Below are positions 38,247 through 48,063 of a stretch of DNA of 64,000 bases, piece by piece (position 1 is the first letter of the stretch; every line of letters begins with the position of its first letter). A program made the translations under genes and the position numbers. The notes beneath the pieces are model-generated. The model saw only the letters and a program-made list of their open reading frames with translations, was not told where the DNA came from and ran no database searches. Origin of the DNA: Phymatolithon calcareum (Eukaryota; Rhodophyta; Florideophyceae; Hapalidiales); contig OZ345361.1 in the NCBI GenBank assembly GCA_977006965.1, positions 2,356,001-2,420,000 of the forward strand, given 5' to 3'.

Positions 38247-39694
38247 ATGTCCGAACCATCCGCGCCGGACGCACTCGCCGGGTCCGCGCGACCGGTAACG
38301 CAATCGCTGACACAACCGCCTGTTGCCCCTGCCCTGAACGAGGCGCTCGTGCGACAAGCGGTAACCTTCTTGAGCGACCCACGGGTGCAACAGGCGAATC
38401 CTGCTCGCGCGCTTGAATTCTTGCGCCAGAAGCGCATTCCAGACCCCGAGCTTCGCGAGGCGTTTTCTCGGTGTCGTGTTCCTTTTCCGCACGTCGTGCA
38501 GGGAGCACAAGTCGTCCCATGGGCATCTGCGCCGTATCATCCAGCGCCTCCGCCGCGACGCAGCCCGTGGCTGAGCGCGCTGTATAGTGTCACGGCGGTT
38601 GTCGGTATATGCGCCGCGTTGCGAGAGGTTCTTAAACGCTACGTTGTCCCCGTTTACTTCCCGGAACATGTGACGTCGGATGAATTTCGCAGACATAGCT
38701 CTAATATCATCAAACGACAGGAGAAGCAAATCGGTAAGTTTTCCATTTTCATCTCTGTGTTTGAAGAGCCGAACTGGGCGGGAATTTGTGGACTGTTTCA
38801 AGGGGCTAACCAGCTGTACAAATCGGGTGATACTTGCTGTTTGTAGAGGATCTTCGCCAAACTGTCCTTGAGTTACGACAATCGGCGCGGGAAACAAGTG
38901 AGAAAGTGGAGCGGCTCTCTTTAACCGTTTCTTCAACGGGACATTTGCGCCAACTTCCACCGAATGATGCCAGCGAGTTGCGCGATGCCATCCGACAGCT
39001 CTCGCAAACAGTGTCAGCGTCCGGAGGCACTCCTGCCTCTCGCTCTGTCATCGATCGTTTGGAGGAGTTGCGTGGAGAAGTGGACTATCTCAGATTACTC
39101 AGCGTGGGTAAGCAGGGCAAAGAGGGCAATCTCGCCTACAATGGGCACGTACGAGTGGAGGACTCCACGGCAATTGGCTCGCCGTCCAGTCAGCGCGATG
39201 TGTTCTCGACTCCGATGATGACCGCTCCCAACACAAATCGGAAGGAAGTCAAAGAAGAGTCGAGCTCTGAAATTAAGGCCGGCACAAGTGGGGAGGTTGT
39301 CACGGTCTCATCGGCTCGTAACATAGTCCCAAACGGGAAGCAAGTGGACGACGATGATTTCATGGCTGTGCGCCCGGCTGAGGTTGAGAAGGACTGGGGC
39401 GCGGCTGGAAAAGCGGGCAATACCACTGCTTCGGATAAAGTTTCTGTGAACTCAAGGTCGGTTAATTTGTCGAGCGTGGAAGGCAACGGCGTGTCATCGA
39501 CGCAGACAAACAGGAGTGCTGACGAAAATGATGCTCTGTCAACAACTCGCAGACTGTTCCAGGAGTCAATGTTCCGCGAGGCGCGAAATTCTGCAGGCAC
39601 TTTTGATGACACTAACAGTGTGAATAGCTTTCGTCGGCGAAGTGTAGCATCTGCGCCCGAGCTGGATATTCCGCTCAGTGATTCGGATGTTTGA
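38247..39694 (+). CDS. PEX14: Peroxin-14 (peroxisomal docking protein), two exons
   Basis: A 444-residue protein that docks cargo receptor PEX5 at the peroxisome membrane. Exon 1 (38247-38733) carries the conserved N-terminal PEX5-binding domain: LNEALVRQAVTFLSDPRVQQ, then ARALEFLRQKRIPDPELREA, followed by a Pro-rich segment and a membrane helix (SPWLSALYSVTAVVGICAA). The intron is 38734-38846 (113 nt, donor G/GTAAGT, acceptor TTTGTAG). Exon 2 (38847-39694) restores the coiled coil (EDLRQTVLELRQSARETSEK) and a long Ser/Thr/Asp-rich tail. Start is ATG 38247; the upstream TTG at 38181 is not credible. Its last ~500 bases overlap an antisense open frame. Confidence 0.9.
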
Positions 39695-40068
39695 ACTATT
39701 TTGCGGTAGTTTGAAAGGTTTCGGAGCTTCTTTGAAAGATGTTTTAGCTTCATCTTGGCATAGTCTGGTTTAGTAATAGTGGTTAACCTCTTCAAGTTTA
39801 TTTTTGCGTCTTGCACTTTTGCTCGAAGTACAGCATGTTTCAATTTAAGCTCAAGACGCCATTGTGCGTCCTTCCTCTTCTCCACTATTTGACAAGGTAC
39901 ATCCCCCTGTTCAGTCACTAGTGTCCTTGAAAACAGCTCCTGAAATTGCCCAACTGCAAAATCGCTGTAGCATTTTCCGTCTATCTCGCAGACTTGTTCA
40001 CGCCCTGCAAGTCTATAAACTACTATTTTTCTGCGATGACCAGACGGATGTTGCAGATCGACGTGCAT
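39190..40068 (-). CDS. Coiled-coil protein of unknown function, overlapping PEX14
   Basis: A 292-residue ATG frame. The first ~125 residues, outside PEX14, look genuinely coding: a beta-rich start (MHVDLQHPSGHRRKIVVYRL, CEIDGKCYSDFAVGQFQELF) then a basic helix (RLELKLKHAVLRAKVQDAKI, KMKLKHLSKKLRNLSNYRK). A globular head followed by a coiled coil is vaguely like the XRCC4/SAS-6 superfamily, but I cannot support that. The remaining ~165 residues are Ser/Thr/Leu-rich and are antisense to PEX14's low-complexity tail, so they may be a chance open frame or reflect an unseen intron. The raw frame opens at a TTG (40110); the first ATG is 40068. Confidence 0.45.
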   Translation of the reverse strand: MHVDLQHPSGHRRKIVVYRLAGREQVCEIDGKCYSDFAVGQFQELFSRTLVTEQGDVPCQIVEKRKDAQWRLELKLKHAVLRAKVQDAKINLKRLTTITKPDYAKMKLKHLSKKLRNLSNYRKIVQTSESLSGISSSGADATLRRRKLFTLLVSSKVPAEFRASRNIDSWNSLRVVDRASFSSALLFVCVDDTPLPSTLDKLTDLEFTETLSEAVVLPAFPAAPQSFSTSAGRTAMKSSSSTCFPFGTMLRADETVTTSPLVPALISELDSSLTSFRFVLGAVIIGVENTSR

Positions 40069-40698
40069 ATTGAGCCTGATAAGAGATTTCGAAAACACTA
40101 TCGAAGACAAATTCGATTGTCAACTCACCCAAGCGCTTTATTGTTCGGTCCTAAATAACAACATGCTGCTTTGCTGACCTGCAGTTCGAATATGGTTCGG
40201 CTGCTCCCGCGAAAAATTCAATGGGCAAGCTTTCTCCGATTGTGTCCTTGTTCGAAAATGACATGCAGCGTGAGCCCAAAGAGCCAGTCTGAACAAAGAA
40301 CAATACAGCTGATTTCAGAGCGGCCGTTATATCAGTACGGAGGGCTGCAAAAAAGCAATACGGGCTGTGACATTGGAGTGCAACACCGAAGCGTCGGCGG
40401 CATAAAGATTAGTTATCGAAGACGCACTGCGAGATCTGGCACCCAGAAAGCTTGCGCCTGTTCTGTTTTGTAAAACTGTGCCCTCTACATCGATCTTCTA
40501 TGAATCTGATCTGACGATTGTCGAGATGGTTTGGAACACAAAGCCATACGTCTTCTGAGTTCCGACGCAGAATGAATTCATTAACCCTGGTTCAACTTCA
40601 GAAAAGTTGCCCAATTGGAAGTGCACAACCGGGCTCATTGACACGTGTGCAAAAGTCTATCTGAAAAAGATCTCGCTTGTTCGCCGAGTAAAGGTCAC
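40069..40698. other. Intergenic region upstream of the dehydratase gene
   Basis: 630 bases with no protein-like frame on either strand. It should hold the promoters of the divergent coiled-coil and dehydratase genes. No repeat recognised. Confidence 0.4.
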
Positions 40699-41373
40699 AT
40701 GCAAAGTGTGATCGGGATATCAGAGAAGATGAGAGTGCGATCTGTCTACCTATTTCTCTATAATGTGACGCAGTTCTTTATCTGGGGCACGTGCCTGGCA
40801 TCGCTAACTCTCTCCCTTGTGCAATTTGGCGATGCATGCGAAGGCTACAAAGCCGCTGCGCCGTGGACGCGATTGGGCTTGAAGCTCGCCTTGCTAGAAG
40901 TGGCTCATACGGCGGTCGGCCTTGCGGGTGGTGGCGTAGCAGCAGCGCTAGTGCAGGCATTGGGACGAAGCGCGGTGCAGTTTGCGGTACTTGACTCCGT
41001 ATCATATCCACCTTGTGCTCTTGGTGCTATACTTTCTGGGACGTGGGCCGCAGGCGAAATCGTACGCTATGCCTTCTACGCTTCAGGTATTGCGAGCTCT
41101 GCTCCGGGATGGCTCTTGTGGATGCGCTATTCCCTTTTTCTGGTACTGTACCCCATCGGTATAGCAACCGAATGGCTTATCTATTTCAGCACTTTGCCCG
41201 AGGTAGATAAAGTTGCGCTGCACGCTATTCGCATGCCGAATGCGTGGAACTTCGCGTTTGATTTCGGTGTTTGGAACCGTATCGTGCTGCTTAGCTATTG
41301 CTATTTGGCGCCCTACTTGTACTTCTACATGCTGAAACAGCGTCGAAAGAAGACTGGTCCTGCCGAAGGCTGA
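40699..41373 (+). CDS. HACD: Very-long-chain 3-hydroxyacyl-CoA dehydratase
   Basis: A 224-residue polytopic ER enzyme of the PTPLA/Phs1/PASTICCINO2 family, third step of very-long-chain fatty acid elongation. Family phrases: YLFLYNVTQFFIWG, LALLEVAHTAVGL, VQALGRSAVQFAVL, WAAGEIVRYAFYA and MRYSLFLVLYPIGIATEW, which contains the catalytic Tyr and Glu. Six or so hydrophobic helices are visible. The C-terminus ends in a Lys/Arg-rich stretch (KQRRKKTG), consistent with ER retrieval. Starts at ATG 40699; a second ATG at 40729 (MRVRSVYL) is also possible, and the raw frame begins with GTG at 40645. Confidence 0.92.
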   Translation: MQSVIGISEKMRVRSVYLFLYNVTQFFIWGTCLASLTLSLVQFGDACEGYKAAAPWTRLGLKLALLEVAHTAVGLAGGGVAAALVQALGRSAVQFAVLDSVSYPPCALGAILSGTWAAGEIVRYAFYASGIASSAPGWLLWMRYSLFLVLYPIGIATEWLIYFSTLPEVDKVALHAIRMPNAWNFAFDFGVWNRIVLLSYCYLAPYLYFYMLKQRRKKTGPAEG

Positions 41374-41807
41374 CCTTTCGGCCACAGGCCAGGCTGTATT
41401 GTACTATCCTTGTCTTCTTATATGTTTCCTCATCTAACCGACTAGTTTGGCGTGCTGCTTGGCTGTAAACCTGATATGTGGGTGGGTTCTCGCTCTACAA
41501 GAGAGCAAGAGATTCGTTTTACTTGCCGTCATCTAACAGGATGAATGTCAATGTATTTAAATGCTTGCCACGCTGACATGAAGACAAAAGCCTGTCCACC
41601 GTGCCCTGTCTTAGTGTCCAATTTCTTGAAAAAGAGGTGTTGACCGCTTTTGTAAAGCAATGCGACATTACAGCTGTTTATTGCCCTCTAAAGGCAACAG
41701 TATTGCTCCCCTTGTAAACAAGAGTTAAGAGCAACCCGTATGAACACGGTAGAGGCACTAGACATACTTATGCATGCCAGCTAATAAACAGAAAAATAGT
41801 GGGACGA
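41374..41807. other. 3' flank of Fanzor, intergenic
   Basis: 434 bases between the dehydratase stop and the convergent Fanzor stop. The half nearest Fanzor holds hairpins (see 41640-41807) and an AATAAA motif on the minus strand near 41680. An imperfect inverted repeat TCTCGCTCT...AGAGCAAGAGA lies near 41490. Confidence 0.5.
41640..41807 (-). ncRNA. Candidate Fanzor guide RNA (fRNA/omega-RNA-like)
   Basis: TnpB and Fanzor guide RNAs are commonly encoded at or just beyond the 3' end of the nuclease gene. Reading the minus strand after the Fanzor stop, three hairpins follow within about 70 nt: CCGT/ACGG (41736-41749), TTGCTC/GAGCAA with an inner CTTG/CAAG (41703-41734), and TTGCC/GGCAA (41681-41697). 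This is a position- and structure-based candidate only; boundaries, guide segment and transposon end are unknown. Confidence 0.3.
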
Positions 41808-44390
41808 CTACGACCTAGACAGATACTCCGGACGCTCTTTTCCTAAAAGCATGTGGACACCACATGTTCCTATGTTGCGCGCGGCGTTCACGTCCCTGTC
41901 AATGTCGCCCACGCTGCAGGAGTTCTCGCCCGGTGCACTGTTTGGACAGTGTACAACACGAAAACCTTTGCCCTTTTGCATAGGCATCCCACATCCATGA
42001 CAACGTGCAGACGTCCGGAACTCGTCCGTCAGAACTACAGGACACATCTTCGCCAAAGCCCGAATCAGCTTCTTCCTTGGAGTGGGCCCGCTTTTCCCAA
42101 ACCTATACTCAGCGTTGCCGAAGAAAACGACCCGGGGACGACCGTACAGCTCCTTCTTCTTCTGCTTCTTCTCTTGGCCCTTCAACCGCCGCAGCTCTAT
42201 TTGTTCCTCGTCGAACAATAACGAGGATGCAAGGTGATGCATCGCTCTTTGCCCGGCACGGAAACGCGCAAACCGCTTCTGTCGCCGCAGGGGACTTAGA
42301 AGTTCCTCCATCATGATGGGCAAAGTCTCGTGAACGACCGTGGCGTACGCTCGCGCTTTTCCGGCCTCCTTCAGCGTCACCTCGCTAAATCGCTGCACGG
42401 CAGCTCGGTACGCAGGGTCGTTTTGTCGCCTGGTCGCTTCAAAATTCTGCGCATTGATAGATAAGTTCTCACGACGGAACTTCTTCGTCGGAAAGCTGGT
42501 ACCAAACTGCGCGAATGCCGACGACTTGAAGTCGCGAGCTGGAAAGTTCATTGTTGCTCTTGCCGTCGTGGCCACTTCGACCAGACCGGGGTCGAGACCG
42601 ATAGCGATGATTTCGCCCCTTAGATCTCGGGGAACCGGTTTCGCGCCCTTGAACACACCCTTCGTATGCTTTTTGACGTCGTACGCGCCGGAGATCTCTC
42701 GGTAGCCTTTCTTGTCGAGCACGTCAAGACCGGTGGGTACTCGGCTTGCCCGCGTGTCTTCTATTGTCGCCAAGACGACCTTCACCTGAAGGCCGTCCGT
42801 GGTTATGGAGTTCACTAACCACGGTATGGGCATCGAAGGGTCCCGTTTTATCTTCTCGTATGCCCTTTTGTTGAGCGTCCAGGCACTCGACGAGAGCACA
42901 GGTATGCCCTTCCGCAGTCGGCGTGAAAGTTTGAGCACTTTCCGGCGGTTCTTTCGTGATTTGCCCGAGGTCTTCCGTGGAACATCAATATTCCGTCGCA
43001 CTGTTTCCTTCGTATGGAAGCTGAAACAAGAGGTCCACCAAATTCTGGAATTCCGAGGAAGATGAGGAACCCCAACACTGTTGAGCAACGTGATGAGTGA
43101 CTCGCGGTCGTACTGCACGAAAGCCCTGGTCAAAGCGAACTTGGGGAGCAAGTGAAATGACGGCGGAACCATATCAAAGCCGGGGAATGTTCGGCTGCCG
43201 AGAAGTGCCTCCCTGCACAGCTTGACCATTTTCACGAGTCGGTGTCCGTCGTCAGGATTGAAAGGAGCGTCATTATCCAACCACTTTGGACGTAGAAGTA
43301 TGGCACTCCGAGGCATCTGAGCTTTATAGCCCTCCTTGGACGACGAGAGCTTAACAATCGGTTGTCGACTGTTGACCCACTGCAAGACTTGGCGTTTGTT
43401 TTCCAAAATCGCAGCATCGCGTTCCCTGAACATGTGCGTCAGTCGTAACATGCAAGAAAAATTGCTCTTCTGCTGGTACTGGAAGTTGTCGAACTCTTCC
43501 GGTGGCGTCGTGGTGTTGCGCTTTTTCGGCGGTGTGCGCATTGGGCTGAATTCTTGTCGGTATTCTTGGACGACGTCGAGCAGCGGTTCCGGCCAGTTTT
43601 CGAGACGCTTATGCGGTTCCGGCCACTGTTTCAGACGTTCAGGATCACAAAATTTTGTAATTAATTCGACCGGGCGATCGTCATCCGAGGTCGTACAGCA
43701 TTCAAAAACCACTTTGCTGGCGTTTTGTATGTCCTTTTGGAAAGTGTCCCAATTGACCGCCAGGTGGTGAAGCCTTTGCGCCAAGAGGCACTTTAAATGT
43801 AAAAGTGATCGACGGCTAAATTCTTCGGAGAGATGCCTCTTCATGGCCGTTAGCATTTGCGTGGACAGCGAGGTGGAGACGCATCGCTGCGGAAAGTGCG
43901 AAAGGGAGTCGATGGCCGACTGCTGCACTGGGTTCTCCTGCACGTATCGCTGGAAATGAAGTCGCACAGGCTCGACATCGTTATCCTTCCATCTTCTTTC
44001 GGCGTCAGCGCGTACGCGTCTGTTGGCGAAACGCAGAAACAGCGTTGATATAAACCAATTTTCAAACACCAGTTCGTGTGAAATGTCAGCAGGCTTGTCG
44101 TCCGCGAGGACATTGAGGTACACGGAGACGATATGCCGGAGAGTACCGAGCGTTTTGGCATGCTCGTCCATGGCGGCAAGTATCTTCTCGCGGTTCTGCA
44201 TATCGGACCGAATGCATGCGTCCGCGGAGGACGTTACGGTCATGGCCCTTAACCTTCTCTTTGCCTTCGGAATATTGCGTATCGACGCAAATTCTTGCAG
44301 ATCGTTGTTCGCGGCGATGGTGCGCCGTTTCTTCTTCGGCACACCATCGCCATCATCGCCGTCGCCGGCAGGTGTAGCGACGACATCCAT
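41808..44390 (-). CDS. Fanzor: eukaryotic TnpB-like RNA-guided endonuclease
   Basis: An intact 860-residue Fanzor, the eukaryotic relative of the IS200/IS605 accessory nuclease TnpB and of Cas12. The N-terminus has a classical nuclear localisation signal (PKKKRRT, residues 18-24) and a second basic cluster (KAKRRLR). Residues about 60-560 are the large, mostly helical and beta-barrel N-terminal part. RuvC-I is IIAIGLDPGLVEVATT with D600. As in other Fanzors, the canonical RuvC-II Glu region is replaced by FFGNAEYRFGKSGPTPRKKL, and the alternative Glu is E790 in LTDEFRTSARCHGC. Zinc-ribbon cysteines are C797, C800, C815 and C825. RuvC-III is DIDRDVNAARNI (D831/D833). No stop, frameshift or intron interrupts it. 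A short duplicated motif (QWPEPHKR/NWPEPLL) lies at 256-271. Start ATG 44390. Activity and guide are inference. Confidence 0.93.
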   Translation of the reverse strand: MDVVATPAGDGDDGDGVPKKKRRTIAANNDLQEFASIRNIPKAKRRLRAMTVTSSADACIRSDMQNREKILAAMDEHAKTLGTLRHIVSVYLNVLADDKPADISHELVFENWFISTLFLRFANRRVRADAERRWKDNDVEPVRLHFQRYVQENPVQQSAIDSLSHFPQRCVSTSLSTQMLTAMKRHLSEEFSRRSLLHLKCLLAQRLHHLAVNWDTFQKDIQNASKVVFECCTTSDDDRPVELITKFCDPERLKQWPEPHKRLENWPEPLLDVVQEYRQEFSPMRTPPKKRNTTTPPEEFDNFQYQQKSNFSCMLRLTHMFRERDAAILENKRQVLQWVNSRQPIVKLSSSKEGYKAQMPRSAILLRPKWLDNDAPFNPDDGHRLVKMVKLCREALLGSRTFPGFDMVPPSFHLLPKFALTRAFVQYDRESLITLLNSVGVPHLPRNSRIWWTSCFSFHTKETVRRNIDVPRKTSGKSRKNRRKVLKLSRRLRKGIPVLSSSAWTLNKRAYEKIKRDPSMPIPWLVNSITTDGLQVKVVLATIEDTRASRVPTGLDVLDKKGYREISGAYDVKKHTKGVFKGAKPVPRDLRGEIIAIGLDPGLVEVATTARATMNFPARDFKSSAFAQFGTSFPTKKFRRENLSINAQNFEATRRQNDPAYRAAVQRFSEVTLKEAGKARAYATVVHETLPIMMEELLSPLRRQKRFARFRAGQRAMHHLASSLLFDEEQIELRRLKGQEKKQKKKELYGRPRVVFFGNAEYRFGKSGPTPRKKLIRALAKMCPVVLTDEFRTSARCHGCGMPMQKGKGFRVVHCPNSAPGENSCSVGDIDRDVNAARNIGTCGVHMLLGKERPEYLSRS

Positions 44391-44527
44391 GTCCCACCCA
44401 GAGTTCGGTGGTCTCTGGGCTGGTGGTTAGGTTGTGGAGTGGTCGAGTGTAGCTTCGGTAGGTAAGCATTGACGTGGACTTTATATAGATGGTACTAAAA
44501 ACTCAGCCAACGAGTCATCCATCATGG
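44391..44527. promoter_or_regulatory. Divergent promoter with TATA-like element
   Basis: A 137-base gap between the Fanzor ATG and a plus-strand ATG. CTTTATATAGA at about 44479-44489 lies roughly 40 bases upstream of the plus-strand ATG at 44528, a plausible TATA box for that frame. No equivalent element for Fanzor is obvious. A purine/GT-rich segment (44401-44440) precedes the Fanzor start. Confidence 0.4.
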
Positions 44528-44725
44528 ATGGTAAGGACTCTCGTGGTTGTAGCATTATACTGCATCCTGTTTCTCTGCGTATCTTGCAAAGAGACAGTGA
44601 GGCAATTGCCGCTCGAGACTGTACAGGGCGAGAACACTGTTGTGGACACGTTCCATCAACAGTTTCGAAACCAGGACGCTCTGAGTGGCCGTACGCTTAT
44701 CATTTGTGTTGAAAGGTCGGTCTAG
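44528..44725 (+). CDS. Small secreted peptide candidate
   Basis: A 65-residue frame starting MVRTLVVVALYCILFLCVSC, a textbook signal peptide (basic n-region, hydrophobic core, small residues before the cleavage site). The remainder (KETVRQLPLETVQGENTVVD...) is a short polar segment ending CVERSV. An in-frame ATG at 44489 would add 13 residues before the signal peptide and is less likely given the TATA-like element. The last codons contain a GGTCGGT that could be a splice donor, so this may be exon 1 of a longer secreted protein. Divergent from Fanzor. No family recognised. Confidence 0.4.
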   Translation: MVRTLVVVALYCILFLCVSCKETVRQLPLETVQGENTVVDTFHQQFRNQDALSGRTLIICVERSV

Positions 44726-45790
44726 ATAAAGTATTGGTGTTTATTCGTTCGTGTTTTTGTTATTTTTTGACTTGACCTTAGCTAAAGTTGAGGTTCGGGG
44801 GTCCGGGCGTATCTATTTAAACGAATGCTACTATTCGTGGGGATTCTACATTGTGTTGTGTTGCGGGGTACAGTGATCACGCGCGACAAGGATGGATGAA
44901 AATCGGATAAATGTATGAGAATGCCGTAGATGATAGATACATCAAGACACACAGTCGCACGGGACAAACTGTAGAGCATGTGATGGTTCATCACGTCTCC
45001 GAATAGAGGCGGGCCCAATGAGGAAAAACAATTAGGACAAGAATCCACGAAGCAAGACGTAAACCATTCCATTTTTTCGAGCAATACCAAGAAGGAAGCA
45101 CGATCAACAACCACGACTGTCTGCTCCTTTACTAGCTAAGCAACTCGGCCCTCTTTTGTAATGCTACTGCCAATAAAGGAATCGCCTCTGGTATTAAACC
45201 CATTGGCGATATAGGTCACTTTCGCTTGAAGAAGTGGTACACTTTTGTCAGGCCTTGTGCAGTGCCCTGTGTCGAGGCCTACAAAGTTTCCAACAAGCTA
45301 AAAGTCCATTGTTATGTGCTCGTCCCAAGCTACGCTCATCACGATGGAGCGACTTTGCAATCTAGATCTAACTACAACTACGCGAAAGACAGCGATGCAA
45401 CGCATAGACACACGAGAGTCACGTGCCCGTATGGCCCATCAGATCACTTACTACGACCAGCATGACTACCGCGATCCAAGTTGTGCGGCGTACAGTCGCG
45501 AGAGGAAAAAGCAACCGCCTCGGGACAGCGACATAACAGCGGGCGCGACATCGGGATAGGTCGCAAGTTGTAGAGCGTTGAGGGTCCCTGCTATGGCACC
45601 CTCTTGCAGTTAGGCAAAGCAGGCTCTTCGTTTCTCTAAGGAATAAACCAACTTCAAACTTGCTTTATTGACAAATGTACTGCCCGTTAATTCGTTCATG
45701 GCTGAAACGGATAAGAAAAGCCTACTAAATTGCCATTTTACTTCATCAATATATCACTCGACGATTCCATCTGCACCCTGACTAGCCGGT

Positions 45791-46043
45791 TACGGCTGGT
45801 GTGCTCGTTTGCTGCGATTTCCGCCGTGTCACACACCGTGCTGGGGACACAGTTTGTGAATGAGAATAAGTTGGTGGAACTGGAAGAAACCTTTCCATCG
45901 TCTACCGTTTTGTGCGATGGTAAGACGGGCACACGAGGAGACCGAGTACGGCTGGTATGCTCGCTTACGACGATATCTGCTGTACTACACGCTGCGTTGG
46001 GGGCACGTGTTGCGAGGGGGAACAGGTTGTTGGAGCAAACGGC
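45791..46043 (+). repeat. Diverged tandem duplication, period 156 bp
   Basis: TACGGCTGGT starts two related units at 45791 and 45947. Both encode, in the same frame, RLVCS-(F/L)-x-x-ISAV-x-H-x-x-LG-(T/A) followed by N(K/R)L-(V/L)-E. The frame (45730-46209) has no early ATG, so it is either an exon or a relic. Confidence 0.55.
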
Positions 46044-47639
46044 AATTGCTCGGGAAAACGGGGCTTTCGATGTGAGGCAGGCGGCATATGCGTCGCCGAA
46101 ACCTGAGATGTGTGTCGCGGGAATGGAGCGTGCATATTATGCGGCTCAGTTTGCGGCCGCTCTGTGCCCCCGTGCGGAGTGCGTGTTGAGAGGCGCTGGG
46201 GTGTTGTGAATCTCAATCCATGACTAGATTGCGCGTCTTCTGTCAGCGCAACATTTTCTAACGCGGTTTATATCGTCATGATTGCCTTGTTGGACAAGGT
46301 CATGTTGTTCCTCCATGGTACAAATGCACATCATTTGAACTTGGCAACCTTCGTGGTGGCGGCCAAGCTCTGCGAAAAGTGTTCCTTCTCGTACCCGGAT
46401 TTCGCGTGAAAAACACCATGGTTGATTCGGCGGATGAGATCAATGACCTTATTTCCTCTCGACTGGTGCTACCATGTCTCGAAGAAGTACGTTCAAGACG
46501 TAAGCCGCTGCATCAGGGTTTAGACACTGGTTTGACTGGCCATTTCATTTCTCGATCGGACGGTTCAAGGTTATCGAATTTAGGTCTGCAGGATTCGTGA
46601 GTTTCTGGAGCTATAAGCGCTCAACATATACCTGGAATTGAAGACCTGAGATTGAACTCATCTGAGCATCTCGATAATTCTCTCTTGTCAATGAGCATGA
46701 CATGGCATCTTGAAGAAGCCTCGTTCTCGCGACAAGCGTACTGCATCCAATAACGGTTTCCTTTCGCGCAATCAATGGCAACAAGACGCCTATGCACCAG
46801 GTCGTGTTATCCAGAACGTGCATATTCCAGTCCCTTTGAAGAACGGGAAATACAATACACGTTTTGCCGGCGGTAGCCACCAATGTATCCGGATTTTGTG
46901 GATGAACTGATATTGACTCTGTCAAGGACCTTTTCACTGTTTCACTTGTGGCGACAAGCGAGGCAGAGGTCGAATTGCTACACTCGCGACAAGCAATGGC
47001 ACGTAGATCGGCAGTCCGTCCACCTTGTCTCAGCCTGTCGATGGATAGTTCGGTCCTCGACACAGGTCGCACACAAGTGGCAGTCCCTGGAGTGCCCTGT
47101 ATTTACAAATGGAGAAAGCAAGTCGCATTCTCATAGCCGCAGGCAAGTGCTGGCTTGCATAGAAGATGTTGGAGACTTGTGCATTGCCAATGAAACACTT
47201 ACAGTAGGACACACAGCAGTCGAACACAGAATCGAAAAGATGCTCACTGGGAGGTTGTATCCTCTGGGTGCATCGGTGAGGTTTTCGATTCGACCGTTCC
47301 GGTTCGAGCGGTGATTGAGCAGATACAGTCTTCTTGCTCTTTGACAAACGAGTCTGGCAATGAGCCCGAGTCTCGTTGATGCGCGTCCGTCAGGAACAGG
47401 GCACTGTCGGAACTGGATCCTCACTTCGTACAACATAGGGTGATGATGGAGTGGCTCTCGTGGATGCTCCCTCGCCAGAAGCAAAGCGGACATTGGCGAA
47501 CCACTGCTGTATCTGATGGAATCCAGCACAAGAACAGAATGACCCAGAATGATGCAGAAGTTGCGTCTACGCATGTAGGAGGCAACAGGAGTGCGGACTT
47601 GAGCCTCATTGTCACGACGTGCATGCGTAGGATGGTAGG

Positions 47640-47886
47640 AAAAACGAGAAGGGGCGAAATATCGGTTCCTTGCTCAATATACTGGGGCTACGACAAAGAA
47701 GGATGTGCCTGGTGTGAAGGTCTGCTTAGTGTCCCACCGGAAGCACCAGCGCACTGCACAACAATCGAGGCTCAGGTAGCGCCAGGAAAGAAGACGTTCG
47801 TATGTGCTCCATGGAGCTGGTACGGCCTTGACCCGGTTTGTCAAGCTGGTAGAAGCTCGAAGTACAGGATGAAAAATGATGTTTGA
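47640..47886 (+). other. Cys-rich coding-like segment, possible exon
   Basis: In one open frame this stretch reads GEISVPCSIYWGYDKEGCAW, then CEGLL...APAHCTT and KKTFVCAPWSWYGLDPVC. Cysteine and aromatic spacing is like a small extracellular domain. No credible start codon with signal peptide precedes it, so it may be an exon or a gene remnant. Confidence 0.25.
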
Positions 47887-48063
47887 GGGATTCCAGTGCG
47901 CCGGGAGTCGGCTGGAACGCGCCGACTCCAGGCGTTCGTCAGATGAGGAGGATTCTGTGTTGGAGAGAGCCTCCAGCTTCGATCACTCTCGGGTTTTATA
48001 GCCGTTGGGAGGGGCTGGCTTCTCAACTGAGAATTACATCTGAGATTCGTTTTTCGTATGATT

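Noticed and set aside
43336-43770. Plus-strand frames inside Fanzor
   Set aside because: Shadow frames of a conserved coding sequence; no independent motif.
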